Shown: positions 52,658 to 61,557 of the stretch, piece after piece | Position numbering within the stretch: position 1 is the first letter of the stretch | Layout: each line of letters starts with the position of its first letter | From: OMII01 sp947467385 | GTDB taxonomy: Bacteria > Bdellovibrionota_C > UBA2361 > OMII01 | Direction: 5' to 3' | NCBI GenBank assembly: GCA_044360075.1 | Contig: JBIKLA010000006.1 | Coordinates: forward strand, 1 to 64,000 | Length of the DNA: 64,000 nt | The notes under the pieces: model-generated | Told to the model about the DNA's origin: nothing | Databases searched by the model: none | The model's input: only the letters and a program-made list of their open reading frames with translations | Made by a program: the position numbers and the translations under genes

Positions 52658-53242
52658 ATGAATATTAGAAGCCTTGTTCAGTGCCTATTCGCCACAGCTG
52701 CCCTCTGCTCGTGCGGCAGCCGTTCGGTCAACTTCTACTCCCTTAGTCCCTCCCCGCTCTCGTCTTCAACGGCATCGCTCCGCGGACCGGTGGTTGAGTT
52801 TCGTCACATGCACTTCCCGGGTTACCTTAACAACCCGCAGATCGTGACCACGAGCTCGACCGGTGAGGTGACAATCGACGAGCGCAACCGATGGGTCGAG
52901 GACCTTGGCGCAAACTTCCAGCGCACGTTCCTGCAGGATCTCGCCAGCAGCCTGAAGACGAGCGATGTCTATGTGTCGGGCTTTTCTGGCCGACCAGCAA
53001 CGGTCATCGTTGAGTTAGATGTCGTGCGCTTTGATCAGGGCAGCGATGGGGTTGCCCACCTGACGTCGCGCTGGTCCGTCACCCGCGCCCCCAACGCAAC
53101 GGAGGGGCAAAGCGGAGTCGCCGTCCTCAGCGAGCCGCTGACCACCTCGGGATACGACGCCCGGGTCGCCGCGTTGAGCCGACTTGTTGATACCCTTGCA
53201 GGACAGATTGCACAGGTTGTGAGCGAGGTAAGCGCGAAGTAG
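52658..53242 (+). CDS. PqiC-like ABC transport auxiliary lipoprotein
   Basis: 194 residues. Lipoprotein signal ending in LCSC at about residue 19, then SVNFYSLSPSP, the usual start of the auxiliary lipoprotein family (DUF330/PqiC type), with VEDLGANFQRTFLQDLASSL and VDTLAGQIAQVVSEV. Outer-membrane partner of MCE transporters (known for PqiABC). It lies three bases after mlaD. No MlaC-like periplasmic carrier is in the operon, so this lipoprotein may take over the outer-membrane end. Convergent with the SDR gene. Confidence 0.88.
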   Translation: MNIRSLVQCLFATAALCSCGSRSVNFYSLSPSPLSSSTASLRGPVVEFRHMHFPGYLNNPQIVTTSSTGEVTIDERNRWVEDLGANFQRTFLQDLASSLKTSDVYVSGFSGRPATVIVELDVVRFDQGSDGVAHLTSRWSVTRAPNATEGQSGVAVLSEPLTTSGYDARVAALSRLVDTLAGQIAQVVSEVSAK

Positions 53243-53251
53243 CTGGTGTAA

Positions 53252-54268
53252 CTAGAGCCAGCCAGCTTGCCTATACCAGCGGGCAGTGGTGCGCACGCCA
53301 TCCTCGACGGGCACCGAGAAACGGTATCCAAGTCGCCTCTGAAGCTTCGTAGTGTTAAAGGCGCGGTCCTTGGTGAAGAATGCCACTCTTCGGCGATAGA
53401 GCGGTGGCGCGACGCCTAGCGGCTTACAGACCCCCTCGCATAAGTCCGCCGCTAGAAAGAGCGGCCATGCCGGAAGCCGCACGAACCTGACCCTGCGACT
53501 ACCCAGCTCTCGTGAGACGATGGTTGCGATCTGCTCCAGGCTGCTAGGATCAGGATTTCCGGCAATAAAGGCCTCCCCCGCCGCGTCCGGGTGGAGCGCC
53601 GCTGTGATGAAGATATCCGTTAGGTCATCGACGTGGATTAGGTGATAGAGCCCCTTTCCTTTTCCGAAGAGCGGGAATACCGGCTTAGTGGCGAGCTTAA
53701 AAAGCTTTAACAACCGCCGATCTCCTGGACCGTAGATGGCAGCAGGTCGCACGATGGTGACTGCCAGGCCCGACTCGCGTGCAAAATTCGAGATCCAACG
53801 CTCTGCCTCGGCTTTCGTCTGCTGGTAAATGTCGCCAGGGCTGAAGCGGTAGTCCTCGCTAGCTGGCGGCTCGTCGATGTGGCCGTGCACGCCCACAGTT
53901 GAAACATGCACGAATCGCTTGAAGCCGGGCACCTCGAGAAGCGCCTTTGCCAAGAGCTGCGTGCTCGTCACATGAACATCGTGATAGGTCTGGTCAGTGA
54001 TTCCCGCGTCGCGGTAGGCCGCCGCGACATGAAACAGATATTCAACACCGGCCGAGGCCTTATCGATGACAGCCGGGTCGAACACCTCCCCTCGGACCCA
54101 CTCGATTGGGAGCCCGTCAAGCCCGGCTAGTTTGGACGATGGTCGTGCGATGGCACGCACCTTAAACCCAAGCTCGCACAGCTTGTGGGTGAGCACCTGT
54201 CCCGTGTAGCCCGAGGCTCCCGTGACGAGAACCTGTGCACCCTGCGGAATCGGAACCGAAATCGCCAT
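53252..54268 (-). CDS. NAD(P)-dependent extended SDR epimerase/reductase
   Basis: 338 residues. Rossmann motif VTGASGYTGQVL (residues 15-26), catalytic Tyr and Lys in YQQTKAEAE, and Ser in HVSTVGVHG. Sequence style matches dihydroflavonol-4-reductase / NAD-dependent epimerase-dehydratase proteins that act on sugars, sterols or hydroxy-carbonyl lipids. FIAGNPDPSSLEQIATIVSR is also usual in the family. Substrate not determinable. It sits downstream of the FecR-TPR-barrel gene by 25 bases in the same direction and may be co-transcribed. Confidence 0.92.
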   Translation of the reverse strand: MAISVPIPQGAQVLVTGASGYTGQVLTHKLCELGFKVRAIARPSSKLAGLDGLPIEWVRGEVFDPAVIDKASAGVEYLFHVAAAYRDAGITDQTYHDVHVTSTQLLAKALLEVPGFKRFVHVSTVGVHGHIDEPPASEDYRFSPGDIYQQTKAEAERWISNFARESGLAVTIVRPAAIYGPGDRRLLKLFKLATKPVFPLFGKGKGLYHLIHVDDLTDIFITAALHPDAAGEAFIAGNPDPSSLEQIATIVSRELGSRRVRFVRLPAWPLFLAADLCEGVCKPLGVAPPLYRRRVAFFTKDRAFNTTKLQRRLGYRFSVPVEDGVRTTARWYRQAGWL

Positions 54269-54293
54269 ACAACTCGCGCGACGGCCGCGCTTG

Positions 54294-57200
54294 CTAGAAG
54301 TTGAAGTTTGCCACGAGCTGAACTCTTGGGTCCGTGAACACCGGGTCGTTGAAGTACGTCGCCTGGTTTAGGTTCACGTCCTGCGCGAAGATGTTGTTCA
54401 CCTCGCACAGAAGATAGCCGTGACGCTTGCGGATACGATAGCCTATGCCGGCGTTAAAAAGCCAGACATGGTCACGGGCATTCTCGTCGACGGCGCCGTC
54501 GATCTCATGCTGGTAACGGTACACGCTCGAGCCTTGCAGGAAGATGCCGTTCTCAAAGAAGTAGCGGGTAAACGCCTTGCCGCGCTGGTCGCGGATGCTA
54601 TACGGAGACTGCACCTCGCTCGGATTAATGTCCTCAAGGGTAAAGCGGTAGTCCGTCCCAGCCACCCAGTGCTCGGTCAGCACTTCGTAGTAGTAGGCGC
54701 TCAGAAAGTTCTGGGCGCCCGTATAGTAGGTGTTCGGGTTTACGATAACACCCGGGCTGGCGGTGCCGCTGTCGTAGTCCAGGGTGAGCTCGTACTCCGA
54801 ATTGAGCGACTCAAGGTTTACCCAACGCTTGGTCCACTCTGTTCCGATGTAGGAGGTCTTTCTTAGCTTGAAGTCACCGCCAACGCCGAATGTCTTATAC
54901 TCCGTGCCCGGCTGGTCGTTATAGCGCTGCGCTATTCCGCCGATAAGCGTCGGCTCGATGCTGGTCAGATCTGCCAAGACCCCCTTGCTGAGCCCCTCGC
55001 CGTATCCGGTCCGAAGAATAAAGGCTTCCGTCGGATTGTATACGAAGCCTGCCTTCGGGCTCCACAGGGAGCGCTTGATCGTGTCGGTAACGTAGGGCGG
55101 GCTGCGCGGATCCCGGCCAAAGCTAACCTCCTCGTATTCGCCTCCGAGGTTAACGTGGAGGCCGTCAGCAACCTCAAGATCCCCGAGATACGAGAATGAG
55201 TTCCCGTTGATATTACTTGGGGCGGCGCTCTCGAACGGAACGGTCAGGGAGCCGCCTCCCTCAAAATCGATCGTCGTCGTTGTTGTGTCGTACGCCTCGA
55301 TAGTCGCGAACGTGTTCCGATATGTCAGGAATGACTGCAGCGGGCCGTCATCCGAGACGAACTGCGCCTCGTTGACGGTCACTGTCTGGTAGAAGTCGTC
55401 GTTTTGGTCAGCCGGGTTCGTCACCTGCGACGTGAAGGACTCTCCGCCGGATATCTCGGTGAGCTCGAATTCGATTTCGGACTCGGGGATGTCTGGGTTG
55501 TAGCTGAGGTTTCGCTTAGTGCGCTCGCGATCGTACGTCGAGTTAATGATGAGCACCTTTTCTGGCGAGAACCTGTGGAGCCAGGCGGCGCTGAGGTAGC
55601 CATCAAGAGCGTCAAGACTCTCGCTTGAGTCTGTGCCGCTGCTGCTGGTTCCGCGCGCCTCGAAGAGAAGGCGATTCCCGTAGTCCGGCTGGGCCTGAAA
55701 GGAGAGCGCGAACGTGCCCGCCGCCGTGCGCGGATCGTCCCCGAGGCCGTTCTGTCCCACGCCGTCGGCGCTCAAGCCGATTACGTAGTTGCCCTCCTTA
55801 TGGGCGGAAAGGATGCCGCTTCTGAAGAGCTCGCCCTGGGAATCGTAGTAGTTATTGAACGCGGTTCTCCAGCCGTCCTTTTCAAGAAGCTGGGTATACT
55901 CGCTCAGCGAGACGCTCGTGCCGATGGAGTCAACGACGTTGATACTCAAAGGCGCGAAGAGGTTAGCCATGCGAAGTTCAGAAGAGATGATGTCTGCGGC
56001 GAAGATGTCCTCCTGGGTCTGGGCCAAGAGCCTGTGTGCAGCGGCATTTTGGTAGTCATCCACGATTGAGGTGATGGCTTCAATGCGCCCTCTCTCCCGA
56101 AAGCCTAGTTGGTCGTAAATTCTTCCGATCGAGGCTGCCTGGACGGCGCTATCCTCATCAAGCAAAAACGAGGACCGGTACACGTCGCGTTTGTTTGAAA
56201 GCTCGCGCACGGCGTTAAGGTCTTCGAGCGCCCCAACCAGGTTGTTGTCTGCCAGGCGCATGAAGCTGCGGTATAGGTGTGGCGTTGGATCATTAGGGTC
56301 GAGCTCGATGGCGCGCTGGTACTCTGGGTAGGCGGGGTCGTAGTTGTCGTCCTCGAAGTAGTCCTTACCGAGGTAGCTGCGGTAGAGCGACCGCGAGGGC
56401 TCCAAGACCGCGGCGCGCTCAAACTGCTCGCGCGCAGCCCCGAGGTCCCCCTGATTGAAAGACACGATCCCCAATCCGACGCGCGGAAGCCCCGCGGCCG
56501 GCTCCGCGGCGGACGCTGTCTCGAATGCTGCGCGCGCCTCATCGAAGGAGCGATCACCCATGAGCACAAAGCCGTACACCGTTTCTGCGTACCACGACCT
56601 GAGCGGCAGCGACTCAAGCATCGCACGAGCCTCGGGCACATACCCGAACATGAACAGGAGTTCAGCCTCGCGCGCGCGAAGATCAGGATCTCCGGATCCG
56701 CCTTCAGCGCGAACCACTGCTAGCGCACCGTCCAAATCCCCTCTGTCTTGCAGCACGAACGACCGCGTTGTTCGCGCGCTCGTTGCGCCCGGGTCCTGCT
56801 CAAGGGCATGTCGAGAGAGGCTCTCGGCGGCTACCCGGTCCCCCTGAGTTAGGCGCAGCAGGGCTAAGCTTGATTCGGCCAGGGCATGGGCCTTTGAGGC
56901 TGATTTTTCGACCACACAACGCTCAAGCAACCTTCCGCCCTCATCGGGCGCACCGTTGGCGACAAGGAGCCGCCCCCGTAGGACGTTCTCGGGGGCACAC
57001 GGGTCAGAGGCTTTCGGTAGGCTCGTAAGCGCGTCTACCCGCTTCCCCTTGCGGGCAAGCTCCAGTGCCCTAACAACATCCGGGGCGTTACCCAGCGCGT
57101 CCTCTCCGCCAATAAACGGAACGAAGAGGCTCCACTGAACGGAGCGGTCCGAAGACATGAGCTTATAGGTCTCGGGGGGCTTTCCGGCCGCGAAACGCGC

Positions 57201-57677
57201 CCCATCGCCCGCCGTCAGCGCTGCCCGGCCGTACTTGCTTTCAGCATCGACCGACCCGCTCATGAGCGATATCGAGCTCTCATTTTTATCGGTCGTAACA
57301 GTGAACTCGGTGCCGCGGATGGCGGCCGTGACGTGCTCGGTCACAACGGTTGGGTGCTGCTCCGAGTGGCTGAAGAAGTGCATCGACCCCTCGATGAGGT
57401 CGAGAGAGCGGCCCAGTGAGGGAAAGCGCATCTTGGCACCGGACGGAAGCCGCACGTACGATCCGTCAGTGAGCTCAACCGCAACGCGGCCAGGGTCCCC
57501 CACCTGAATCTCTTCTCCGCCCTGGATCTTGTCCCCCTCAGCGAGCGGCTTGACGTCAGATCCCCTGGCTATGGTTGCCGTCCCCTGCAACGAGAACACC
57601 TTGCCCACGACCTCCTGAGCCTCAGCAGGAAAAACCGGACTCAAGGCGACTGCGCAGGCGACAAGAAAGCGCTTCAC
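54294..57677 (-). CDS. FecR domain / TPR / outer-membrane beta-barrel fusion protein
   Basis: 1127 residues. Signal peptide MKRFLVACAVALSPVFPAEA. Residues 22-165 are a FecR domain (GGEEIQVGDPGRVAVELTDG, LIEGSMHFFSH, AIRGTEFTVTTDKN). Then several TPR units from about 200 to 500 (EARAAFETASAAEPAAGLPR, AREQFERAAVLEPSRSLYRS, AYPEYQRAIELDPNDP). From about 560 the sequence alternates in beta-barrel style with aromatic strand ends and closes with VANFNF, a terminal Phe as in outer-membrane barrels. FecR domains sense or bind at the surface (known); this suggests a periplasm-to-outside protein of unknown cargo. Divergent from the CHASE2 cyclase, 129 bases apart. Confidence 0.88.
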   Translation of the reverse strand: MKRFLVACAVALSPVFPAEAQEVVGKVFSLQGTATIARGSDVKPLAEGDKIQGGEEIQVGDPGRVAVELTDGSYVRLPSGAKMRFPSLGRSLDLIEGSMHFFSHSEQHPTVVTEHVTAAIRGTEFTVTTDKNESSISLMSGSVDAESKYGRAALTAGDGARFAAGKPPETYKLMSSDRSVQWSLFVPFIGGEDALGNAPDVVRALELARKGKRVDALTSLPKASDPCAPENVLRGRLLVANGAPDEGGRLLERCVVEKSASKAHALAESSLALLRLTQGDRVAAESLSRHALEQDPGATSARTTRSFVLQDRGDLDGALAVVRAEGGSGDPDLRAREAELLFMFGYVPEARAMLESLPLRSWYAETVYGFVLMGDRSFDEARAAFETASAAEPAAGLPRVGLGIVSFNQGDLGAAREQFERAAVLEPSRSLYRSYLGKDYFEDDNYDPAYPEYQRAIELDPNDPTPHLYRSFMRLADNNLVGALEDLNAVRELSNKRDVYRSSFLLDEDSAVQAASIGRIYDQLGFRERGRIEAITSIVDDYQNAAAHRLLAQTQEDIFAADIISSELRMANLFAPLSINVVDSIGTSVSLSEYTQLLEKDGWRTAFNNYYDSQGELFRSGILSAHKEGNYVIGLSADGVGQNGLGDDPRTAAGTFALSFQAQPDYGNRLLFEARGTSSSGTDSSESLDALDGYLSAAWLHRFSPEKVLIINSTYDRERTKRNLSYNPDIPESEIEFELTEISGGESFTSQVTNPADQNDDFYQTVTVNEAQFVSDDGPLQSFLTYRNTFATIEAYDTTTTTIDFEGGGSLTVPFESAAPSNINGNSFSYLGDLEVADGLHVNLGGEYEEVSFGRDPRSPPYVTDTIKRSLWSPKAGFVYNPTEAFILRTGYGEGLSKGVLADLTSIEPTLIGGIAQRYNDQPGTEYKTFGVGGDFKLRKTSYIGTEWTKRWVNLESLNSEYELTLDYDSGTASPGVIVNPNTYYTGAQNFLSAYYYEVLTEHWVAGTDYRFTLEDINPSEVQSPYSIRDQRGKAFTRYFFENGIFLQGSSVYRYQHEIDGAVDENARDHVWLFNAGIGYRIRKRHGYLLCEVNNIFAQDVNLNQATYFNDPVFTDPRVQLVANFNF

Positions 57678-57806
57678 GAGAATCCTCCGCTATTGCACAC
57701 CCCAGCTTAAAAACCATACCCCGAGCGCACTGCTTCACCAAGACAGCAACCAAGCCTCTGCATTATCAAGGTCGCCAGCAATCCCCTGGGGTGTTAGAAA
57801 CGTAGG

Positions 57807-59780
57807 ATGAAGCTTTGGGTAAAATCGGCGGTCGCAGCCGCGGTTGGAGTGAGTCTCCTGTTAGCGGCCTCAGCGACAACGCTGTTTGACGATCTTGAGT
57901 ACCGGGTGTCGGATCTTTGGCTTCAGATTCGGGGCCGACAGCCGGTGCCTCCCGGCGTTATAGTGGTGGCCATTGACGAGCAGAGCTACAGCGAGCTTGA
58001 TGTGCCATACGGGCCGCCTTGGCCCAGGGCTTTACACGCAAAAATGCTCCAGCGCCTTAAGGAACTCGGTGTCAGGCGGGTGGCGTTCGACGTCCTCTTT
58101 ACCGGCCCGGGAGCAGATCTCCAGGCCGACACGCAGCTCATCCGGGCGTTTTCGGAGATGCCCTCGGTAATCGGCGCAGAACTGAGCATCCGTTCTATTC
58201 AGAAGCAGGGGGGCGGCTTCACTATCGAGAATCTTGAGCAGCCTTACGAGCCCTTCCGGAAGGTTGCGACCCAAGCTCTGGTCGGCGTGCGGGACCGTAA
58301 GCTCATGATTAGGCACTTTCCCATCCCGCGCTCTGACCGGGAGCGAAGCCTTCCGTTTCTGGCGCAGGCCGCCGCAGACATCAAGAGCTCCGACGACCCT
58401 TCGCTCCCGGGCCCATACGATCTAATCCGCTACTACGGACCGGGCCGCACTGTTCCTTTTTATTCGTATTGGGAGCTGCTGTCCGACGACGCGCCGCTTC
58501 CCAGGGAACAATTTAAGGACGCAACCGTTTTCATCGGGCTGCTCATGCGATCCGATACCGGCGGCTCGCAGAAGGACAGCTTCATCTCGCCCTACGGTGC
58601 GCCAATGGTTTTTGGGGTTGAGGTGCATGCCACGATTTTTTCTAATCTTACGCAGCACAACTGGATTCGACGCTCGTCACCCCTTGTCGAGCGATCCGCC
58701 CAAGCTGCGCTCGCTAGTGTTGCAGCGTTCGTTGCCCTCTCCGTTTCCCCGGTCATCTTCTCGGCACTGACCGCTGCGCTCGTCGTGGGGTGGAGCGTTG
58801 CCGCGTTCCTTGCTTTTGGCTCTGGGGTGTTTCTCGCTGGGGCGCCAACTGTGCTCATAGTTGTGCCCATAATCCTGCTGTGCTCCGCGCTTCATTCGTA
58901 CATCTCGGCGCGCCAAGCGGAGGAGAGCCTGCGCTCAGCCTTCTCTCTCTATGTGTCACCAGAGATGGTTCCGAAGCTGCAGTCGGAGGGAGGCGCGCTT
59001 AAGCTCGGGGGCGAAAAGCTTTGGGTTACGGCGGTGTTTACCGACATCCTCGACTTCACCTCGATTAGCGAGGACATGCCGGCTGAGAAAACCTCTGAAA
59101 TGCTCAACGCCTATTTCACTGACATTGTGGAGGTCGTCTTCAAGAACCAGGGTACGTTACTTAAGTTCATCGGAGACGCGATCTTTGCTATATGGGGCGC
59201 ACCGGTAAAGCTTCCCAACCACGCGGAGCTCGCCATTCAAACGGCGCGCGATATTCAGGCGGCCGTAGAGAAGTTCAACGCCTCGCAGCGCTTCCCGCGG
59301 TTAACGACCCGAGTTGGCGTTCACACCGGCCCAATGTTGGTGGGTAACCTTGGCTCGCAAAAGCGCTTCGACTACACCGCGATCGGCGACGCAGTGAACC
59401 TTGCTTCGCGCGTTGAGGGGCTCAACAAGTACATCGGCACGACGATCCTCTTCACCGAGACAACCCGCAAGGATGCGGGCGGGTTTTCCGGCGCCGTCCA
59501 TATGGCGACCGTTAGGGTGAAGGGTCGAAAGGAGCCGGTGAAGCTCTTTACAGTGTTCGATCCGCCGCTCGATCCGGCAACTCTTGCCGCCTGGAATGAC
59601 GCCGTTAACACTTTTTCGGTGGGAAAAGTCACTGAATCTGCGGAGGCTTTCGAAGCGCTTCGCCCAAAAGAGCGTCGCCTTGAGGTCGTGTGTCAGCTAT
59701 ATCTTGAGGAGATATCGGCGCTTAGGGAAACCCCGCTGCCGCAGGGCTGGGCCGGAGAATTGAACTTCGAGGTTAAGTAG
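57807..59780 (+). CDS. CHASE2-domain class III adenylate/guanylate cyclase
   Basis: 657 residues. N-terminal membrane segment, then a periplasmic CHASE2 sensor (about 25-320: IVVAIDEQSYSEL, VRRVAFDVLF, GPYDLIRYYGPG and GVEVHATIFSNLTQ). Three more membrane helices at about 305-385, then a class III cyclase (about 405-580) with metal Asp residues in FTDILDFT and FIGDAIFAIWG and the transition-state DAVNLASRVEG. Makes cAMP or cGMP; nucleotide preference is not certain. CHASE2 cyclases often sit beside FecR-type proteins (known pattern), as here. Confidence 0.95.
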   Translation: MKLWVKSAVAAAVGVSLLLAASATTLFDDLEYRVSDLWLQIRGRQPVPPGVIVVAIDEQSYSELDVPYGPPWPRALHAKMLQRLKELGVRRVAFDVLFTGPGADLQADTQLIRAFSEMPSVIGAELSIRSIQKQGGGFTIENLEQPYEPFRKVATQALVGVRDRKLMIRHFPIPRSDRERSLPFLAQAAADIKSSDDPSLPGPYDLIRYYGPGRTVPFYSYWELLSDDAPLPREQFKDATVFIGLLMRSDTGGSQKDSFISPYGAPMVFGVEVHATIFSNLTQHNWIRRSSPLVERSAQAALASVAAFVALSVSPVIFSALTAALVVGWSVAAFLAFGSGVFLAGAPTVLIVVPIILLCSALHSYISARQAEESLRSAFSLYVSPEMVPKLQSEGGALKLGGEKLWVTAVFTDILDFTSISEDMPAEKTSEMLNAYFTDIVEVVFKNQGTLLKFIGDAIFAIWGAPVKLPNHAELAIQTARDIQAAVEKFNASQRFPRLTTRVGVHTGPMLVGNLGSQKRFDYTAIGDAVNLASRVEGLNKYIGTTILFTETTRKDAGGFSGAVHMATVRVKGRKEPVKLFTVFDPPLDPATLAAWNDAVNTFSVGKVTESAEAFEALRPKERRLEVVCQLYLEEISALRETPLPQGWAGELNFEVK

Positions 59781-59803
59781 GTCGGGCATTATACTGGTGT
59801 TAC

Positions 59804-61546
59804 ATGCTGAGAGGACAGGGTTCGATATCTAAGAGGGGCCTTCTGGCGGCAGCTGCATTTCTGGGAGCAGCCTTAGTGTTGCCTCAGCCTGCCGAAGCGC
59901 AGTTTTCTCAGGTAAGCGCTGCGGCCCTCGTCAACAGGCCAGCGTCGAACGACATCAGGGCCGCGAGCGAGCACCCGTCCGCGTGCGCTAATGCGGACGC
60001 CGTTGTCTTTGAGTCCGGGATTGATGACCTTGTGGGCAACGACACGAACGGGGCCGGTGACGTTTTCCTGAGCGCCGACGGGACCCTCTCGGGGGTGAAC
60101 CTCTCAACCGCGGGAGCGCTCAGCGCCGCCGGCGCCGGCTCCCCCTCTGTTAGCGCCAAGTCAACGAGTGGAGAGTTCGCGGTGGCGTTCGTGTCTATGT
60201 CGGCTGATATCGTGCCGGGATACGCACCGCCGAGCATGAGCCAAAACACACAAGTTTACCTGCGCGTGTTCCCGTCCGGAAAAACGGTGCTCATCTCGCG
60301 CGCCGCCTCAGGCGCCGCTCAGGGAGCAATTGGCTCTGCAACTCAGCCGGTAGTGAGCATTATTCCAGGGGTTCCGACCCGCTATAAGGTGGCATTCATC
60401 TCAACTGCCCGCAACATGGCGCCCGGCGGAAGCGCCGTGGGCACGGCATGGCCTTACCTCGCCACGGTTGAGATGAAGGGCGGCTCACCGGTGGTGACGT
60501 CTGTGGCGACGCTCCAGATCGAGCCGAACGATAATATCGCGGACGTGGCCCTCTCTGGGGACGGTAACTCGGTAGCGTTCAGCACCGCAGCCACCAATCT
60601 TGCCGGCGGCAACGTGACCACGGGTGGGCGCCAGCACGTGTACCTGTGGACGGTTCCCCCTGTGGCTCCGCCTTCAGGATCGGAGATAGAGATGATCTCA
60701 CGCAGTGCGTCGGGCGACCCCGGACTCGGCGCGTCACTTAGGCCGAGCTTGTCCTTCCAGGGGGATGTCCAAACCTTCATCACTAGTGCCGCAAATATCT
60801 TGCCTGACGCAAACTCCGAGCGCCCCGCAGTCGCGCTGCGCAGGAGCGGCTCAAGCACGACCACCCAGGCGAACGCCACGGCAGACGGACAGCCCAGCGG
60901 CGGCTTTGTAACCGACCAGCAGATTTCGCCGAGTGGTATCTACGTTGTGTTTTCGGACACCGGAAATGTGGTCGGCGCGCCAACTGGCTTCAGTCAGGCA
61001 TATATAAAAAACGTTCTCACTGGCGAGGTGACGCTGGTAAGCCGATTGGCAGACGGCTCCCCAGCCAACGGCGACTGCGTGGAGGTGTCGGTGGGCGCTG
61101 CGGCATTCAACGCGGCGAAAACGTTCGTGTCGTTCTCGTCCGTGGCGCAAAACCTCACCGATGTTGCGCTCAACGACAACCCAGCGATCTTTCGCACGTC
61201 TGTCGTCTCCGCTCCCCCGCCACTGTCTGACCAGCTTCCGCTCAACGCTCCGCCTGACATAAAGGTGAAGGAGCGCACTATTGTGCTGCTCCTGCAGGGC
61301 TTCAAAGCGAGCGGCGCCGCCCCATCTGGCGCGCTAACGCAGGCAACAAGGATTCGGTACCGAACGGTCGTTCAGAAGACGACGGGCCGACGTGAGCGGA
61401 TTCTGCGAATCACCACGCGGAACCAGGTTACGATCAGGCGCCTCTCACCCGGCCGATACACGGTTCGCTATCGAGTGACTGGAACCACTAGCAGTGGGAA
61501 TATCTCAACTAGGTTTAGCCCCAAGCAGCCCTTTAAGATCGTGTAG
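59804..61546 (+). CDS. Exported PD40/WD40-like beta-propeller protein, paralogue 1
   Basis: 580 residues. Signal peptide (LLAAAAFLGAALVLPQPAEA). The body is made of propeller-like repeats with VFESGIDDLVGNDTNGAGDV, NIADVALSGDGNSVAF and a QQISPSGIYVVFSDTG unit, close to TolB/PD40 blades. A 95-residue C-terminal domain, LPLNAPPDIKVKERTIVLLL to FSPKQPFKIV, is shared with the next gene and contains KTTGRRERILR-TTRNQVTIRR-SPGRYTVRYR. It follows the cyclase gene by 23 bases, so co-transcription is likely. Function unknown. Confidence 0.8.
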   Translation: MLRGQGSISKRGLLAAAAFLGAALVLPQPAEAQFSQVSAAALVNRPASNDIRAASEHPSACANADAVVFESGIDDLVGNDTNGAGDVFLSADGTLSGVNLSTAGALSAAGAGSPSVSAKSTSGEFAVAFVSMSADIVPGYAPPSMSQNTQVYLRVFPSGKTVLISRAASGAAQGAIGSATQPVVSIIPGVPTRYKVAFISTARNMAPGGSAVGTAWPYLATVEMKGGSPVVTSVATLQIEPNDNIADVALSGDGNSVAFSTAATNLAGGNVTTGGRQHVYLWTVPPVAPPSGSEIEMISRSASGDPGLGASLRPSLSFQGDVQTFITSAANILPDANSERPAVALRRSGSSTTTQANATADGQPSGGFVTDQQISPSGIYVVFSDTGNVVGAPTGFSQAYIKNVLTGEVTLVSRLADGSPANGDCVEVSVGAAAFNAAKTFVSFSSVAQNLTDVALNDNPAIFRTSVVSAPPPLSDQLPLNAPPDIKVKERTIVLLLQGFKASGAAPSGALTQATRIRYRTVVQKTTGRRERILRITTRNQVTIRRLSPGRYTVRYRVTGTTSSGNISTRFSPKQPFKIV

Positions 61547-61557
61547 GATGGTGCATC

